64,000 bases of DNA from an uncultured Holophagaceae bacterium (GCA_903937385.1 CAIZZF010000006.1:62001-126000); one strand, 5' to 3'; counted from the stretch's first letter, positions 22,526-31,176 are shown. The notes: a model not told the origin generated them from the letters alone. A program made the numbers and translations.

Positions 22526-24461
22526 GCTCCGCCACCCGGGCGAGGATCTGCCGGGACAACTCCGTGAGGGAGGGATCCCGGGCGCCCATCACCAGGATCA
22601 GGTCGCCCTCACGGGCTTCCGCGGCCAGGCGCGCCACCAGCCAGTCCCGGGAGGGGGCGTGCTCGGCGGTGCCGAGGCGCGGCGCGATATCCGCGATCAC
22701 CTCGGCGCTGCTGATGTCCCGGGCGGCGGTGCCGCCGGCGTAGAAGACATCCAGGAACCAGAGCCCGTCCTGCGGCCGTAGCTCGGTGGCGAAGGCCTCC
22801 ACGAAGTCCGCACGCAGGAACTTGAGGGGCCCGAAGCCGTGGGGCTGGAAGATGGCCAGTACCCGGCCGCTGGTGCCCGCGACCCGCAGGTGCGCAGCCC
22901 GGAGGGAGGCCGCGACCTTGGCGGGGTTGTGGCCGAAGTCGTCCACCACGGTGACGCCGCGGGCCATGCCCAGCACCTGGAAGCGCCGGGCCACGCCCTG
23001 GAAGGCGGCTAGCGGCTCAGCCATGGCCGCCAGGGGCACACCCAGAGCTTCGCAGGCCGCCATGGCCGCCAGGGCGTTCTCCAGGTTGTGCCGGCCCGGG
23101 ACTGGCAGGTGGAAGGACTGGCCCCGCACCGTGAAGGTGCTGCCCTCGGGGCCCATCTGGATGGCCGCGGCCCGGAAGGCGGCCTCGGGTCCGCAGCCGA
23201 AGACTGTGGCGCCCGCCGCGAACTCCCGCAGGTTCTCCGCCTCGCCTACCAGGGCGCCTTCTCGGAGCTGGGCCTGGAAGGTGCGGAACATCTCCGCCAC
23301 CACGTCCATCTCCTTGTGGTCCCGCTGGAGGTTGAGCAGCACGCCCAGAGCGGCGTGGTAGCGCACCACGGAGCCGTCGCTCTCGTCGGCCTCGATGACC
23401 AGCAGGTCGGACTGCCCGGCCCAGGCATTGCCCCAGAGGCCTTCCTGTTGCAGCTCCACCAGCTCGCCGCCGGTGATGATCGAAGGATCGCGGCCCGAGC
23501 CGCGGAGGATGGCGAAGACCATGGCGGCAGTGGTGGACTTGCCGCTGGTGCCGGTCACCGCCACGGTGCGGTAGCGCGCCACCAGGTGCGCCAGCAGCTC
23601 GGAGCGGTGCAGCACCGGGACCCCCAGGCGCCGCGCCGCCGCCACATCCGGCACCTCGTCCTCCACGGCGGTGGACACCACCAGGGCCGAGCAGTCACCG
23701 GCGAGGCCCGCCCCGTCCTGGGGGAAGATCGCCACGCCCAGGGCCTCCAGGCGGGCGCGGTCCTCGGGGCGCTGGGCCCGGTCGAAGCTGCGGTCGCTGC
23801 CGCTGGCGCGGCCTCCCTTCATGGCCACAAACTGGGCCAGGGCGCTCATGCCACTGCCCGCCACGCCGGCGAAGTGCAATCGTCCTAGCCCCAGTCCATC
23901 TTCAGTCAGTCCCTCCGTGATGAGCACCGGATCTCCCGCCGCCACGCGGTCGAAGAGGTCCGCTATGTCGGCATTGCCCAGCCGCACGCAGCCGTGAGAG
24001 ACCGGCTGACCCAGCAGGCCCTCCTGGTTGGTGCCGTGCAAGTAGATGAAGCGCTCGAAGGAGTCGTGGTCGGGGCCGCGGTTCCAGCCTTCCTCCAGGC
24101 CCTCCAGGGGGAGCACCCGAGTGAGGATGAGGTCCTCCGTAAGGGGCTCGCCGCGCCAAACCTCGCCCGTGGGCACCTTGGCGCGAAACACGGTACCAGG
24201 TTCCGCTCCGGCGCCGAGGCAGGCCTGGAGGCGGTGCCAGCCCGTGGGCGTGCGGTAGGAGTTCTCTTCGCAGCCCAGGCCGTTCAGGGCGGTGGAGATG
24301 GCGGCCTCGAAGACCAGGCGGCCGCCTTCCAGGAGGCCCAGGCGCTGGGCTTGCGCGTCCACCACCAGGACTCGCCTGCCCGCGAAGTCCGGGGCGCCGG
24401 GGCGGGCGAAGGCTGCCAGCATCAGGGCCCGGTAGCGGGCGGCGAGGACTGGATCGATCAC
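22503..24461 (-). CDS. L,D-transpeptidase (YkuD) domain fused to MurC/Mpl-like Mur ligase
   Basis: The 652-residue product combines two peptidoglycan domains. Residues 28-182 are a YkuD L,D-transpeptidase fold with the catalytic motif HGTNQEGLLGQPVSHGCVRLG (split at H142 and C158). Residues 194-652 are a Mur ligase: LHFAGVAGSGMSALAQ, P-loop VTGTSGKSTTAAM, EADESDGSVVRYH, LNLQRDH, GRHNLENALAAMAAC and FQPHGFGPLKF. The GTG start overlaps the TGA of the aconitase-like gene (GTGA); an ATG 13 codons later is possible. No signal peptide or membrane segment precedes the YkuD domain, so both activities appear cytoplasmic, consistent with muropeptide recycling. That role is inference. Confidence 0.88.
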   Translation of the reverse strand: MIDPVLAARYRALMLAAFARPGAPDFAGRRVLVVDAQAQRLGLLEGGRLVFEAAISTALNGLGCEENSYRTPTGWHRLQACLGAGAEPGTVFRAKVPTGEVWRGEPLTEDLILTRVLPLEGLEEGWNRGPDHDSFERFIYLHGTNQEGLLGQPVSHGCVRLGNADIADLFDRVAAGDPVLITEGLTEDGLGLGRLHFAGVAGSGMSALAQFVAMKGGRASGSDRSFDRAQRPEDRARLEALGVAIFPQDGAGLAGDCSALVVSTAVEDEVPDVAAARRLGVPVLHRSELLAHLVARYRTVAVTGTSGKSTTAAMVFAILRGSGRDPSIITGGELVELQQEGLWGNAWAGQSDLLVIEADESDGSVVRYHAALGVLLNLQRDHKEMDVVAEMFRTFQAQLREGALVGEAENLREFAAGATVFGCGPEAAFRAAAIQMGPEGSTFTVRGQSFHLPVPGRHNLENALAAMAACEALGVPLAAMAEPLAAFQGVARRFQVLGMARGVTVVDDFGHNPAKVAASLRAAHLRVAGTSGRVLAIFQPHGFGPLKFLRADFVEAFATELRPQDGLWFLDVFYAGGTAARDISSAEVIADIAPRLGTAEHAPSRDWLVARLAAEAREGDLILVMGARDPSLTELSRQILARVAEPTYPAPA

Positions 24462-26410
24462 GACTCGGCCACGACGATCCGCCCTGCGAGGGCGCTGGCG
24501 GCCACGGTGGCGGGGCTGGCCAGCCACATCTGGCCCGGCCCGCTGCGGCCGGGGAAGTTCCGGTTGATGGCGCTGATCGTGACCTGGTCCGAACGGCTGG
24601 ACACGCCGGGACCGGCGTTGATGCAGGCCCCGCAGGAGCTGCCGAGCACCACCGCGCCGACGGCTTCGAAGGCCTTGAGCCAGCCCTCTGCTTCGGCGTG
24701 GCGGCGCACGTCCTCGCTGCCGCACTGCACAAAGAACTGCACGCCCTCAGGGACGCGGCGGCCCGCCAGGGCCGCGGGGCGGATGGCCTCGTAGGCCCGG
24801 CGCAGGTCCTCGCGCTTGCCTCCGGTGCAGCTGCCCAGGTAGGCGATGTCGATGGGCACCGCCTCGGCGAGGTCCGCCAGGGCCAGACCGTTGCCGGGGT
24901 CGCCCGGGCGGGCCAGCATGGGGCTCAGCGTGGCGCAGTCGAGGTCCAGGGTCTGGGCGTAGTCGGCGTCCTCATCGCCATGCATCCAGGGCTCCAGGGC
25001 AAGATCCACTCCCCGGCGCTCCTTGAGGAAGCGGCAGGTCTCCGCGTCCGGGGCCACCAGGCCTGTGAAGCCGCCAATCTCGGCGGCCATATTGGTCAGG
25101 GTGGCGCGCTCGTCGGTGTCCAGGTCCCGCAGGCCTTCGCCCTGATACTCGATGACGTGGCCGAGGGCGCCGCCTTCGCGGATGAGGGGCTGGGCCAGCA
25201 GGTGCAGGACCAGGTCCTTGGCGGACACACCGCATCGGAGCCGGCCGCGCAGCCGCACCCTCAGGGTGGGCGGCACCGTGACGCGCACATCGCCGGTGAC
25301 CCAGGCGCAGGCGATGTCCGTGGTGCCGATGCCGAAGGCCAGACAGCCCAGGGCGCCTGAGTGGGGCGTGTGCGAGTCGGTGCCCACCACCACTTGGCCG
25401 GGGCAGGCATAGCGCTCGGTCATGAGGGCGTGGCAGATGCCCTCGCTGCCAGAGCCATCGGTCAGCTCGCCGTGGAGGCGGATGCCATGCCGGGCGCAGA
25501 AGGCCTCCTGGGCCGGCTTGAGGCCCTCGGCCACTGCCAGCAGGCCCATGGCCCGATGGTCCGGGTGGATGCTGTGGTGCAGGAAGGTGAGGTGGTCCCG
25601 GAAGGCCAGGATGGACGCCGGGTCGCGGACGACCGCCTCGGGTCCCAGGGCCTGTTCCAGGAACCGCGCGGCCATGGGGGTCACGTACTCGTGGCTGAAG
25701 CGCCAGTCCGCCCGCACGAAGAGGCCGTCGCCGGGCCGCACCATCGGCAGTCCCGTCTGGCCGGCGGCGGCATCCACCACGGCGTGGCGGGCCAGCAGCT
25801 TCTCCGCGTAGGTCATGGGGTGGGCTGCATGGGCTGGGAGGGGCGGCGCCACCTCGCCCGTCAGCCGCGCCGCGTTGTAGGCGAAGAGGCCGCCGCGCCG
25901 CACGATCTCGGCGGTGACCGGATCGAGTCCCTCCGTGAACTCCGCGAGGGGGATGGCCTCGCTCCGGCGCAGGCGCGGCACCAGGCCGAAGTCGGTGCTG
26001 GTGAGGAGGCCCAGGTTCTGGCAGTTCTGACGGTAGATCCGCTCGAAGCTCTCGCCGATCACCAGACGGAGACCCGCGCACCACTCGGCGTAGGGACTGG
26101 CCTCACGGCTACTGCCTTTGCCCCGCCGCTTGCCAGCCACGCTCACGGCGAAGCCGCCGGCCCGCACGGCGCCCTCCCCGATGGGGGACACCCCACCGCA
26201 GCGCAGGCCCATATAGGGGAAGTCGCCGAGCTTCTCGTCGTAGTGGTAGCAGATGTGGGCCGGGGTGATCTCGTCGGTGCTGATCTGGTCCCTGAGCGGC
26301 CCCGCCGCTTCCAGCGTCAGGTCCTCACCCGCCAGCTGGCGGAGGATCCGTGCCGGATCCTCCGAGAGGAAAAGGATTCGGCCAGCGAAGCGGATCGAGT
26401 CGGGCAGCAT
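24458..26410 (-). CDS. Aconitase-family hydro-lyase, swivel (LeuD-like) domain first
   Basis: A 650-residue Fe-S dehydratase related to aconitase and isopropylmalate isomerase. The swivel domain comes first (QISTDEITPAHICYHYDE; GKRRGKGSSREASPYAEW), then the LeuC-like catalytic part: VVVGTDSHTPHSGALGCL, GIGTTDIACAWVTG, and the [4Fe-4S] ligands in LGSCTGGKREDL and SSCGACINAGPG. The first domain order matches AcnB, but the N-terminal HEAT-like domain of AcnB is missing and the length is far shorter. Substrate could be aconitate, isopropylmalate or a homologue. It overlaps the Ldt-Mur fusion by four bases. Confidence 0.85.
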   Translation of the reverse strand: MLPDSIRFAGRILFLSEDPARILRQLAGEDLTLEAAGPLRDQISTDEITPAHICYHYDEKLGDFPYMGLRCGGVSPIGEGAVRAGGFAVSVAGKRRGKGSSREASPYAEWCAGLRLVIGESFERIYRQNCQNLGLLTSTDFGLVPRLRRSEAIPLAEFTEGLDPVTAEIVRRGGLFAYNAARLTGEVAPPLPAHAAHPMTYAEKLLARHAVVDAAAGQTGLPMVRPGDGLFVRADWRFSHEYVTPMAARFLEQALGPEAVVRDPASILAFRDHLTFLHHSIHPDHRAMGLLAVAEGLKPAQEAFCARHGIRLHGELTDGSGSEGICHALMTERYACPGQVVVGTDSHTPHSGALGCLAFGIGTTDIACAWVTGDVRVTVPPTLRVRLRGRLRCGVSAKDLVLHLLAQPLIREGGALGHVIEYQGEGLRDLDTDERATLTNMAAEIGGFTGLVAPDAETCRFLKERRGVDLALEPWMHGDEDADYAQTLDLDCATLSPMLARPGDPGNGLALADLAEAVPIDIAYLGSCTGGKREDLRRAYEAIRPAALAGRRVPEGVQFFVQCGSEDVRRHAEAEGWLKAFEAVGAVVLGSSCGACINAGPGVSSRSDQVTISAINRNFPGRSGPGQMWLASPATVAASALAGRIVVAES

Positions 26411-26431
26411 CTCTCCAGCCTACTTCGTTCT

Positions 26432-26477
26432 CCCAGACACACGAAGGCCCCCGTCCGGGGGCCTTCGTGTGTCTGGG
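26432..26477 (-). terminator. Perfect 21-bp hairpin downstream of the DUF1292 gene
   Basis: Two perfectly complementary 21-base arms (starting CCCAGACACACG) flank a GTCC loop. It begins six bases after the DUF1292 stop and ends 22 bases before the aconitase-like start on the minus strand. It has no T-run but is strong enough to separate the two transcripts. Confidence 0.7.
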
Positions 26478-26483
26478 AGCAGG

Positions 26484-26831
26484 CTAGTCCTTCTCTTCCT
26501 CGGCCTTGAGCTTGGCTTCCTGCTCGTCGAGGTGCTTCATGAGACGCTCAGCCAGGGGCTCGTCGTCCAGGGGCGTGAACATGTCGTCCTTGACCTCGAA
26601 GATCTCGAGGCTCAGGCCCTCTTCGGGATCGGCAGTGCCCTCTTCCTGGGCCTGCAGCTCGGCCAGGGGGGCGAGAATGGCGAAGTTGCGGCCCTCGAAC
26701 TCGAGCTCCTCGAGGATGGCGAACTCTTCCTTTTCGCCGTTCTCGTCTTCGAGTTCCACCACTTCGATCTCGAAGGAATCATCGTGGTCGTGGTTGCAGT
26801 CTGGTCCGTGTTCGTGACCTTCATGAGCCAT
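26484..26831 (-). CDS. DUF1292-like acidic protein with His-rich N-terminus
   Basis: A 115-residue acidic protein. The N-terminal MAHEGHEHGPDCNHDHDD is a His/Asp/Cys cluster suited to binding Ni, Zn or Co. It is followed by a DUF1292-type core (FEIEVVELEDENGEKEEFAI, then FAILAPLAEL and LEIFEVKDDMF). DUF1292 proteins have no known function. The start is set by AAGGAGGAG just upstream; an ATG-like start six codons earlier would hide that site. The strong hairpin after the stop makes it a single-gene unit. Confidence 0.75.
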   Translation of the reverse strand: MAHEGHEHGPDCNHDHDDSFEIEVVELEDENGEKEEFAILEELEFEGRNFAILAPLAELQAQEEGTADPEEGLSLEIFEVKDDMFTPLDDEPLAERLMKHLDEQEAKLKAEEEKD

Positions 26832-26907
26832 GGGCTCCTCCTTGCGCAAGGGTCAAGAATACGGTCGAACGCCTGTCCGGCCAAGGGAATAAGCACTCTG
26901 CCAGAAG

Positions 26908-27591
26908 CTATGGGAGCTTGGCTTCCCCGGGGCCGGTGACGATGGCGCTGACCGTGCGCCTGGCGCCTGGGGCCTCCAGCCGAACCCGCTCGCCGAGGCC
27001 TGCCCGGCTGCGGGCGGTGGTGTCAACGCTGATGGTCAGGGACTCGTGGGAGCTCGTCAGGCGGACCTTGTCGCCCATCTGCACCAGGGGAACGCCCTCC
27101 AGATCCCCCCGCGTGAGGATCTTGCCGGAGACGACGGAGCGCATGAGTCGGTAGCCCGTGGGGAGCTCGGTCAGGGCACCCTCAGGGGGCACGCCCTCGA
27201 AGGGGCTGGACTCCACCTGGTCTTCGGTCAGCTCCGCCTTACGGCTGAGGTCGAGCTTGGCGCGCAGCAGGTTGCCCACCCAGTGGCCTTCCAGATCCAC
27301 CCGGACCATGCCGACCCGCTCGCCATCCACCTTCAGGGTCACCACAACGAAGAAGCGGCCCAGGGGTTCGCGCTTGCTCAGGTGGGTGGGCTCGAAGGTG
27401 AGCGTCCCGGCCCGGACGACGGGTACTCGTGGCATCTGGGCCACTTTGAACTGGTGCTCGCCGCCGAAGGCCTTGGCCTCGCGCTGGGCGAAGGCCAGGG
27501 CCGCGTCCGCCAGCTTCTCGGAAGGCGAGGCGGAGGGCGCCTGGGCCACGAGGGCCGGCAGGGCCAGGAGGAGGTAGGCGGCGGTGCGCAT
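26908..27591 (-). CDS. flgA: Flagellar P-ring assembly chaperone FlgA
   Basis: A 227-residue exported protein: signal peptide MRTAAYLLLALPALVAQ, then an N-terminal domain and a C-terminal SAF-type domain (LPTGYRLMRSVVSGKILTRG and LVQMGDKVRLTSS) typical of FlgA, which helps FlgI form the periplasmic P ring. It lies 12 bases after flgG in the same direction. FlgH and FlgI, which commonly follow, are not present here. Confidence 0.85.
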   Translation of the reverse strand: MRTAAYLLLALPALVAQAPSASPSEKLADAALAFAQREAKAFGGEHQFKVAQMPRVPVVRAGTLTFEPTHLSKREPLGRFFVVVTLKVDGERVGMVRVDLEGHWVGNLLRAKLDLSRKAELTEDQVESSPFEGVPPEGALTELPTGYRLMRSVVSGKILTRGDLEGVPLVQMGDKVRLTSSHESLTISVDTTARSRAGLGERVRLEAPGARRTVSAIVTGPGEAKLP

Positions 27592-27603
27592 GGTCGAGCC
27601 TCT

Positions 27604-28395
27604 TTACGAGCGCTTGAGGTTGGCCACGAGGCTGAGCATGTTGTCCACGGTCTGGATGGTCTTGGAGTTGGCCTCATAGGCCCGCTGGCCGATGATCATG
27701 TTCACCATCTCCTCGGCCACGTCCACGTTGGAGACTTCCAGGGAGCCCTGGGCGAGGGTCCCCAGGCCGTCGGCGCCGGGCACGCCGTCAATGGCATCGC
27801 CGCTGGCGAGGGTGGGCTGCAGCAGGTTGCGGCCCAGCTGATTCAGGCCCGTGGGGTTGATGAAGTGCGACAGGGTGATCTGGCCCACCTGCTGGGGCTG
27901 GGTCTGGCCGGTCTGGGTCACGCTCACGGTGCCATCCGGTGCCACGGTGACGCTCAGGGCGTCCTGGGGGATGGTGATCTGGGGGTCCAGCAGGAAGCCA
28001 GCCGAGTTCACGAGGGCCCCGTTCTGATCGGTGGTGAAGCCGCCATCCCGGGTGTAGGCCATGGTGCCGTCCGGCATGGTGACCTTGAAGAAGCCGTCCC
28101 CCTCGATCGCCATGTCGAAGCGGTTGCCCGTCTGCCTCAGGTTGCCCGTGCTGTACTGCCGCATGAGGCTCTGCAGCTTGGCGCCGTGGCCCATCTGGAT
28201 GCCCGAGGGGATTGAGGTGCTGTTGCTGGAGCTGGTGCCCGCCAGGTTCACGGTCTGGTAGAGCAGATCCTGGAATTCGGCCCGGGCCTTCTTGTAGCCC
28301 GTGGTGTTCACGTTCGCCAAGTTATTGGAAATGGTGTCCATGTTGTATTGCTGGACATTCATGCCCGCCGCTGCCGACCACATCGCACGCATCAT
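27604..28395 (-). CDS. flgG: Flagellar distal rod protein FlgG
   Basis: A 263-residue rod protein, close to the usual 260-262. The N-terminus MMRAMWSAAAGMNVQQYNMD and NNLANVNTTGYKKARAEFQDLLYQ are characteristic of FlgG. The C-terminal heptad region EEMVNMIIGQRAYEANSKTI is the D0 helix that packs in the axial structure. It forms the distal rod crossing the periplasm. It is the middle gene of flgF-flgG-flgA, with 55 bases to flgF. Confidence 0.97.
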   Translation of the reverse strand: MMRAMWSAAAGMNVQQYNMDTISNNLANVNTTGYKKARAEFQDLLYQTVNLAGTSSSNSTSIPSGIQMGHGAKLQSLMRQYSTGNLRQTGNRFDMAIEGDGFFKVTMPDGTMAYTRDGGFTTDQNGALVNSAGFLLDPQITIPQDALSVTVAPDGTVSVTQTGQTQPQQVGQITLSHFINPTGLNQLGRNLLQPTLASGDAIDGVPGADGLGTLAQGSLEVSNVDVAEEMVNMIIGQRAYEANSKTIQTVDNMLSLVANLKRS

Positions 28396-28450
28396 GGGAA
28401 CCTCCTGGGGGAATCACTGAAGACAGGAAAAGTGAGGGGAAGACAGGTCA

Positions 28451-29194
28451 CTACCTCGAGATGGCCACATCGTTGATGGACCTGGAGTCCAGGTCGTTGG
28501 AGAGGGTGGAGGCCACCTTCAGGCTCAGCTCATAGAGCCGGTTCAGCCGGATCATCTCCACCATGGTGGAGGCGGCATCCACGCCGCTCTGCTCCAGGTG
28601 TCCCTGGGTGACGGTGCCCTTGAGGGGCGCCTCGGTGGCCCCGGTGGGATCAAACCGCAGGGCGCCGGTGCGCCTGAGGCTGCCGGCTTTCTCGAAGGCT
28701 TTCAGGTCCAGCTGACCCAGCACCTGCTCCTTCTGGGAAACGGAGCCGTCGGCCGAGATGGACACATTCCCATTCTTGGGGTCGATCACGATGGGCTGGC
28801 CGTTTTTGCCGAGTACGGGGTTGCCGTCCATGGCCTGGAGCTGGCCATCCTTCCCGAGTTGGAGCCGCCCGTCCCGGGTGACCCGATCCCCGGCCGGGGT
28901 CTTGATGGTCAGGAAAGCATTGCCTTCAATGGCCACGTCCAGGGGGCGCCCGGTGGCGCGCAGGGTGCCCTGCTCGGTGACCACGCCGGTTCCGGCGAAG
29001 ATCACACCGTCGTTCAGGCTGCCGCTCAGGGGCAGCTTCCGTGCGCTGCTCTCGGCCTTGTTGAACACGGCGAAGAAGGCCTGATCGGGCTTGTAGCCCA
29101 CGGTGGCCGCGTTCGCCAGGTTGTTCGCCACCACGTCCAGCTGGAAGGACCGGGCCTTCAAGCTGCCAGCAGCGACATAGTATCCAGAATCCAT
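28451..29194 (-). CDS. flgF: Flagellar proximal rod protein FlgF
   Basis: A 247-residue FlgG paralogue. MDSGYYVAAGSLKARSFQLD, VVANNLANAATVGYK and the C-terminal ASTMVEMIRLNRLYELSLKV mark it as a rod protein, and its length and position before flgG identify FlgF. A beta-rich middle domain (GNAFLTIKTPAGDRVTRDG) is as expected. It is the first gene of this flagellar group. A terminator-like hairpin belonging to the upstream cold-shock gene separates it from that gene. Confidence 0.92.
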   Translation of the reverse strand: MDSGYYVAAGSLKARSFQLDVVANNLANAATVGYKPDQAFFAVFNKAESSARKLPLSGSLNDGVIFAGTGVVTEQGTLRATGRPLDVAIEGNAFLTIKTPAGDRVTRDGRLQLGKDGQLQAMDGNPVLGKNGQPIVIDPKNGNVSISADGSVSQKEQVLGQLDLKAFEKAGSLRRTGALRFDPTGATEAPLKGTVTQGHLEQSGVDAASTMVEMIRLNRLYELSLKVASTLSNDLDSRSINDVAISR

Positions 29195-29252
29195 TGGGCA
29201 CCTCTCGCCCAGCCAGCGGCGGGGACGAGGGGACTACCGCCAAAGGGATGCC

Positions 29253-29283
29253 AAAAAAATCGGCCTCCCGAAGGAGGCCGATT
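29253..29283 (-). terminator. Rho-independent terminator of the cold-shock gene
   Basis: AATCGGCCTCC-cgaa-GGAGGCCGATT gives a perfect 11-bp stem. On the minus strand it is followed by a seven-T run, the classic intrinsic terminator layout, 18 bases after the stop. Confidence 0.9.
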
Positions 29284-29301
29284 CAGATTGAGCGGTAGGG
29301 C

Positions 29302-29505
29302 TCAGATCTTCTGGACGTTGGTAGCCTGGGGGCCCTTCTGGCCCTGGCCGACCTGGAAGCTGACGCGCTGATTCTCGTCCAGGGTACGGAAACCCGTGGT
29401 CTCGATCGCGGAGTGATGCACGAACAGGTCCGCACCTCCCTCGTCGGGGGTGATGAATCCGAAACCCTTTTCGGCGTTGAACCACTTAACGGTGCCTTGA
29501 GCCAT
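29302..29505 (-). CDS. Cold-shock domain protein (CspA family)
   Basis: A 67-residue single cold-shock domain. RNP1 is KGFGFITP and RNP2 is [23 protein letters not shown] is the standard start, and the length matches CspA. It binds single-stranded nucleic acid as an RNA chaperone. It is monocistronic, with its own terminator and a roughly 90-base leader with a small CCCGT/ACGGG inverted repeat, a layout seen in cold-regulated csp genes. TAGGAAG precedes the ATG. Confidence 0.95.
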   Translation of the reverse strand: MAQGTVKWFNAEKGFGFITPDEGGADLFVHHSAIETTGFRTLDENQRVSFQVGQGQKGPQATNVQKI

Positions 29506-29605
29506 GATGACTTCCTACTTTTCTTCGTCCTGGATGAAAATGCGCTGACCCTTCCAGGCGAGGTGGCAACGCTTATTTGGCCCGTACGACAGACGGGAGA
29601 CTGTC

Positions 29606-29636
29606 AGTGTAGGCCATTTCGGGATTCAGTTTTCAA
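29606..29636 (-). promoter_or_regulatory. Possible promoter of the cold-shock gene
   Basis: On the minus strand, TTGAAA (29631-29636) and TACACT (29606-29611) are 19 bases apart in a locally AT-rich patch. The spacing is wider than ideal, so this is tentative. Confidence 0.35.
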
Positions 29637-29686
29637 AAAATCGATCTGATTTCGAAAAAAATCCGATCCCCACGGGAAAGGAGGGC

Positions 29687-30493
29687 TCAGAGGTAGGTCC
29701 TCGCTCCCAGGAGGGCCTTCCGGAAGTAGGGGTCTGCAAGCTCATCCTGGCGGATGGTGCGCCCCGGACTGGGCGCGTGGATGAAGGTCCCGTTCCCGAG
29801 GTAGAGGCCGACGTGGCTGACCCGGCCGGCAGCTTTGGTGGCAAAGAAGAGCAGATCTCCCGGGCGGGCCCGGTCCAGCTCCACAGGCGTTCCCGCCTCG
29901 AACTGCGCCATGGAGTTGCGGGGGAGGCGCAGACCGTTGAGCCGGTAGACCGCCCCGGTAAGGCCGCTGCAGTCAAAACCCCGGTCCGTGGTGCCGCCGA
30001 AGAGGTAGGGCACTCCCATGTAGCCCCGCGCCGTCTCCACCAGGCTGCCGCGCAGCCCTCGCTCATCCGTGGGTCGGAACCGGCTGGGACCGGGGGCCGT
30101 GGGCGCGGAGCCATCGGGTGCCACGACCCAATACGCTTCGATCACCCCCGCGGCCTTCAGGGCGGCACCCCGGTCCCGGGCCTTCTCTCGGGTGCTGAAG
30201 TCCCCGAAGCGGACCCGGTAGAGGCCGTCCCCGGAGGCATAGTAAGTGGCCTCCAGCCCCTGGGCCTGGAGGGACTCCGAGAACCGGGCGGCATTTTCGG
30301 CCTTGGCGAAGGCGCCGGCCTGCAAGGTGAACCCCAGGCGGGGCAGGGGCTTGGCTTTCGGGGTGGGCTCCATTGTGGGAAGCGGGCGGTCCGGGGCCGG
30401 ACGCGGGGCGCGCCAGCAGCCTGACAGCAGGAGCAGACCCACGACCAGCGATGGACCAACCCCCGGGCTGCGCGTCACTTCGCGGGACAACAT
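29687..30493 (-). CDS. NlpC/P60 lipoprotein with SPOR domain
   Basis: A 268-residue cell-wall hydrolase. An N-terminal lipoprotein signal ends in the lipobox LLLSGC (C26). Residues 52-125 form a SPOR-like peptidoglycan-binding domain (FTLQAGAFAKAENAARF; LYRVRFGDFSTREKA). Residues 150-268 are an NlpC/P60 peptidase with Cys (GFDCSGLTGAVY, C175), His (RVSHVGLYLGNG, H227) and His (FIHAPS, H239). It would cleave peptide stems of peptidoglycan in the periplasm, probably at division or damage sites recognised through denuded glycan. It follows the 216-residue hypothetical gene after 32 bases. Confidence 0.9.
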   Translation of the reverse strand: MLSREVTRSPGVGPSLVVGLLLLSGCWRAPRPAPDRPLPTMEPTPKAKPLPRLGFTLQAGAFAKAENAARFSESLQAQGLEATYYASGDGLYRVRFGDFSTREKARDRGAALKAAGVIEAYWVVAPDGSAPTAPGPSRFRPTDERGLRGSLVETARGYMGVPYLFGGTTDRGFDCSGLTGAVYRLNGLRLPRNSMAQFEAGTPVELDRARPGDLLFFATKAAGRVSHVGLYLGNGTFIHAPSPGRTIRQDELADPYFRKALLGARTYL

Positions 30494-30525
30494 GCCTGAA
30501 TCCTAGCACCTGGAGCAGGTCTAGC

Positions 30526-31176
30526 CTAGGCCAGGAGGTCCAGCTGGGTGGCCACTTCGGCGACCGGCGGCGGGGTGTAGGTCCGCAGCACCCGATCGAG
30601 CTGGGCCTGGGTCTGGCCGAAGGCCTCGGGTCCCGGTCCACCGGCATTGGGCTGCAGGTTCCTTAGCCGGGGGACGGCCGCGGCGTCCCGGACCAGACCC
30701 GCGCTCAGCTCTCCCGGCAGGCTGGCCTGGCCCGCCGGAGTGACCACCCCAGCCCCGAAGCGCAGCGCCGTCTGGAGGGCGAAGTCCACGCTGGCTCCGG
30801 TCTGGAAGGTGTCCTGGAGCGTGCTGAGGTCCTGCGGCAGCGTCTGGCTGGCCGTGGTGGTGGGCTGGGTGGACTCCGTGGCCTGGGTGGCGGAGGTGGT
30901 GTCCGTGGTGGCCTGCGGGGCGCTCAGCGCTGCCAGCAGGGAGGCCGTGGCGGTGGAGTCAAAGCTCGGGCTGACTGCGGCCGGCTCGGCAACGGGGGCG
31001 AGGGCCACCGCCTGGAGGCTCTGGCGGAACAACCCCTGGGCCAGATCTTGCGCCAGACGCTGGACTGAGGTGCCGGCGGCATCCTGGGCGTTGGTCTGGA
31101 CCTTCGGAGTCGCCAGGACGGTTGGTGGCGGCTTGAGGGCATAGGTGCCGAGGGGGCTGATGGCGAACGCGTCCAT
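30526..31176 (-). CDS. Hypothetical protein, Thr/Gln/Ala-rich
   Basis: No family is recognised. The 216-residue product has no signal peptide or membrane helix. It has a Thr/Ser/Gln-rich low-complexity middle (TDTTSATQATESTQPTTTAS) and helix-like flanks. It begins MDAFAISPLGTYALKPPP; the ATG was chosen because GGGAG lies four bases upstream. It is located between the NlpC/P60 lipoprotein gene, which follows it, and the divergent purM. Flagellar hook-length or gliding-type proteins have similar composition, but no motif supports that. Confidence 0.55.
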   Translation of the reverse strand: MDAFAISPLGTYALKPPPTVLATPKVQTNAQDAAGTSVQRLAQDLAQGLFRQSLQAVALAPVAEPAAVSPSFDSTATASLLAALSAPQATTDTTSATQATESTQPTTTASQTLPQDLSTLQDTFQTGASVDFALQTALRFGAGVVTPAGQASLPGELSAGLVRDAAAVPRLRNLQPNAGGPGPEAFGQTQAQLDRVLRTYTPPPVAEVATQLDLLA

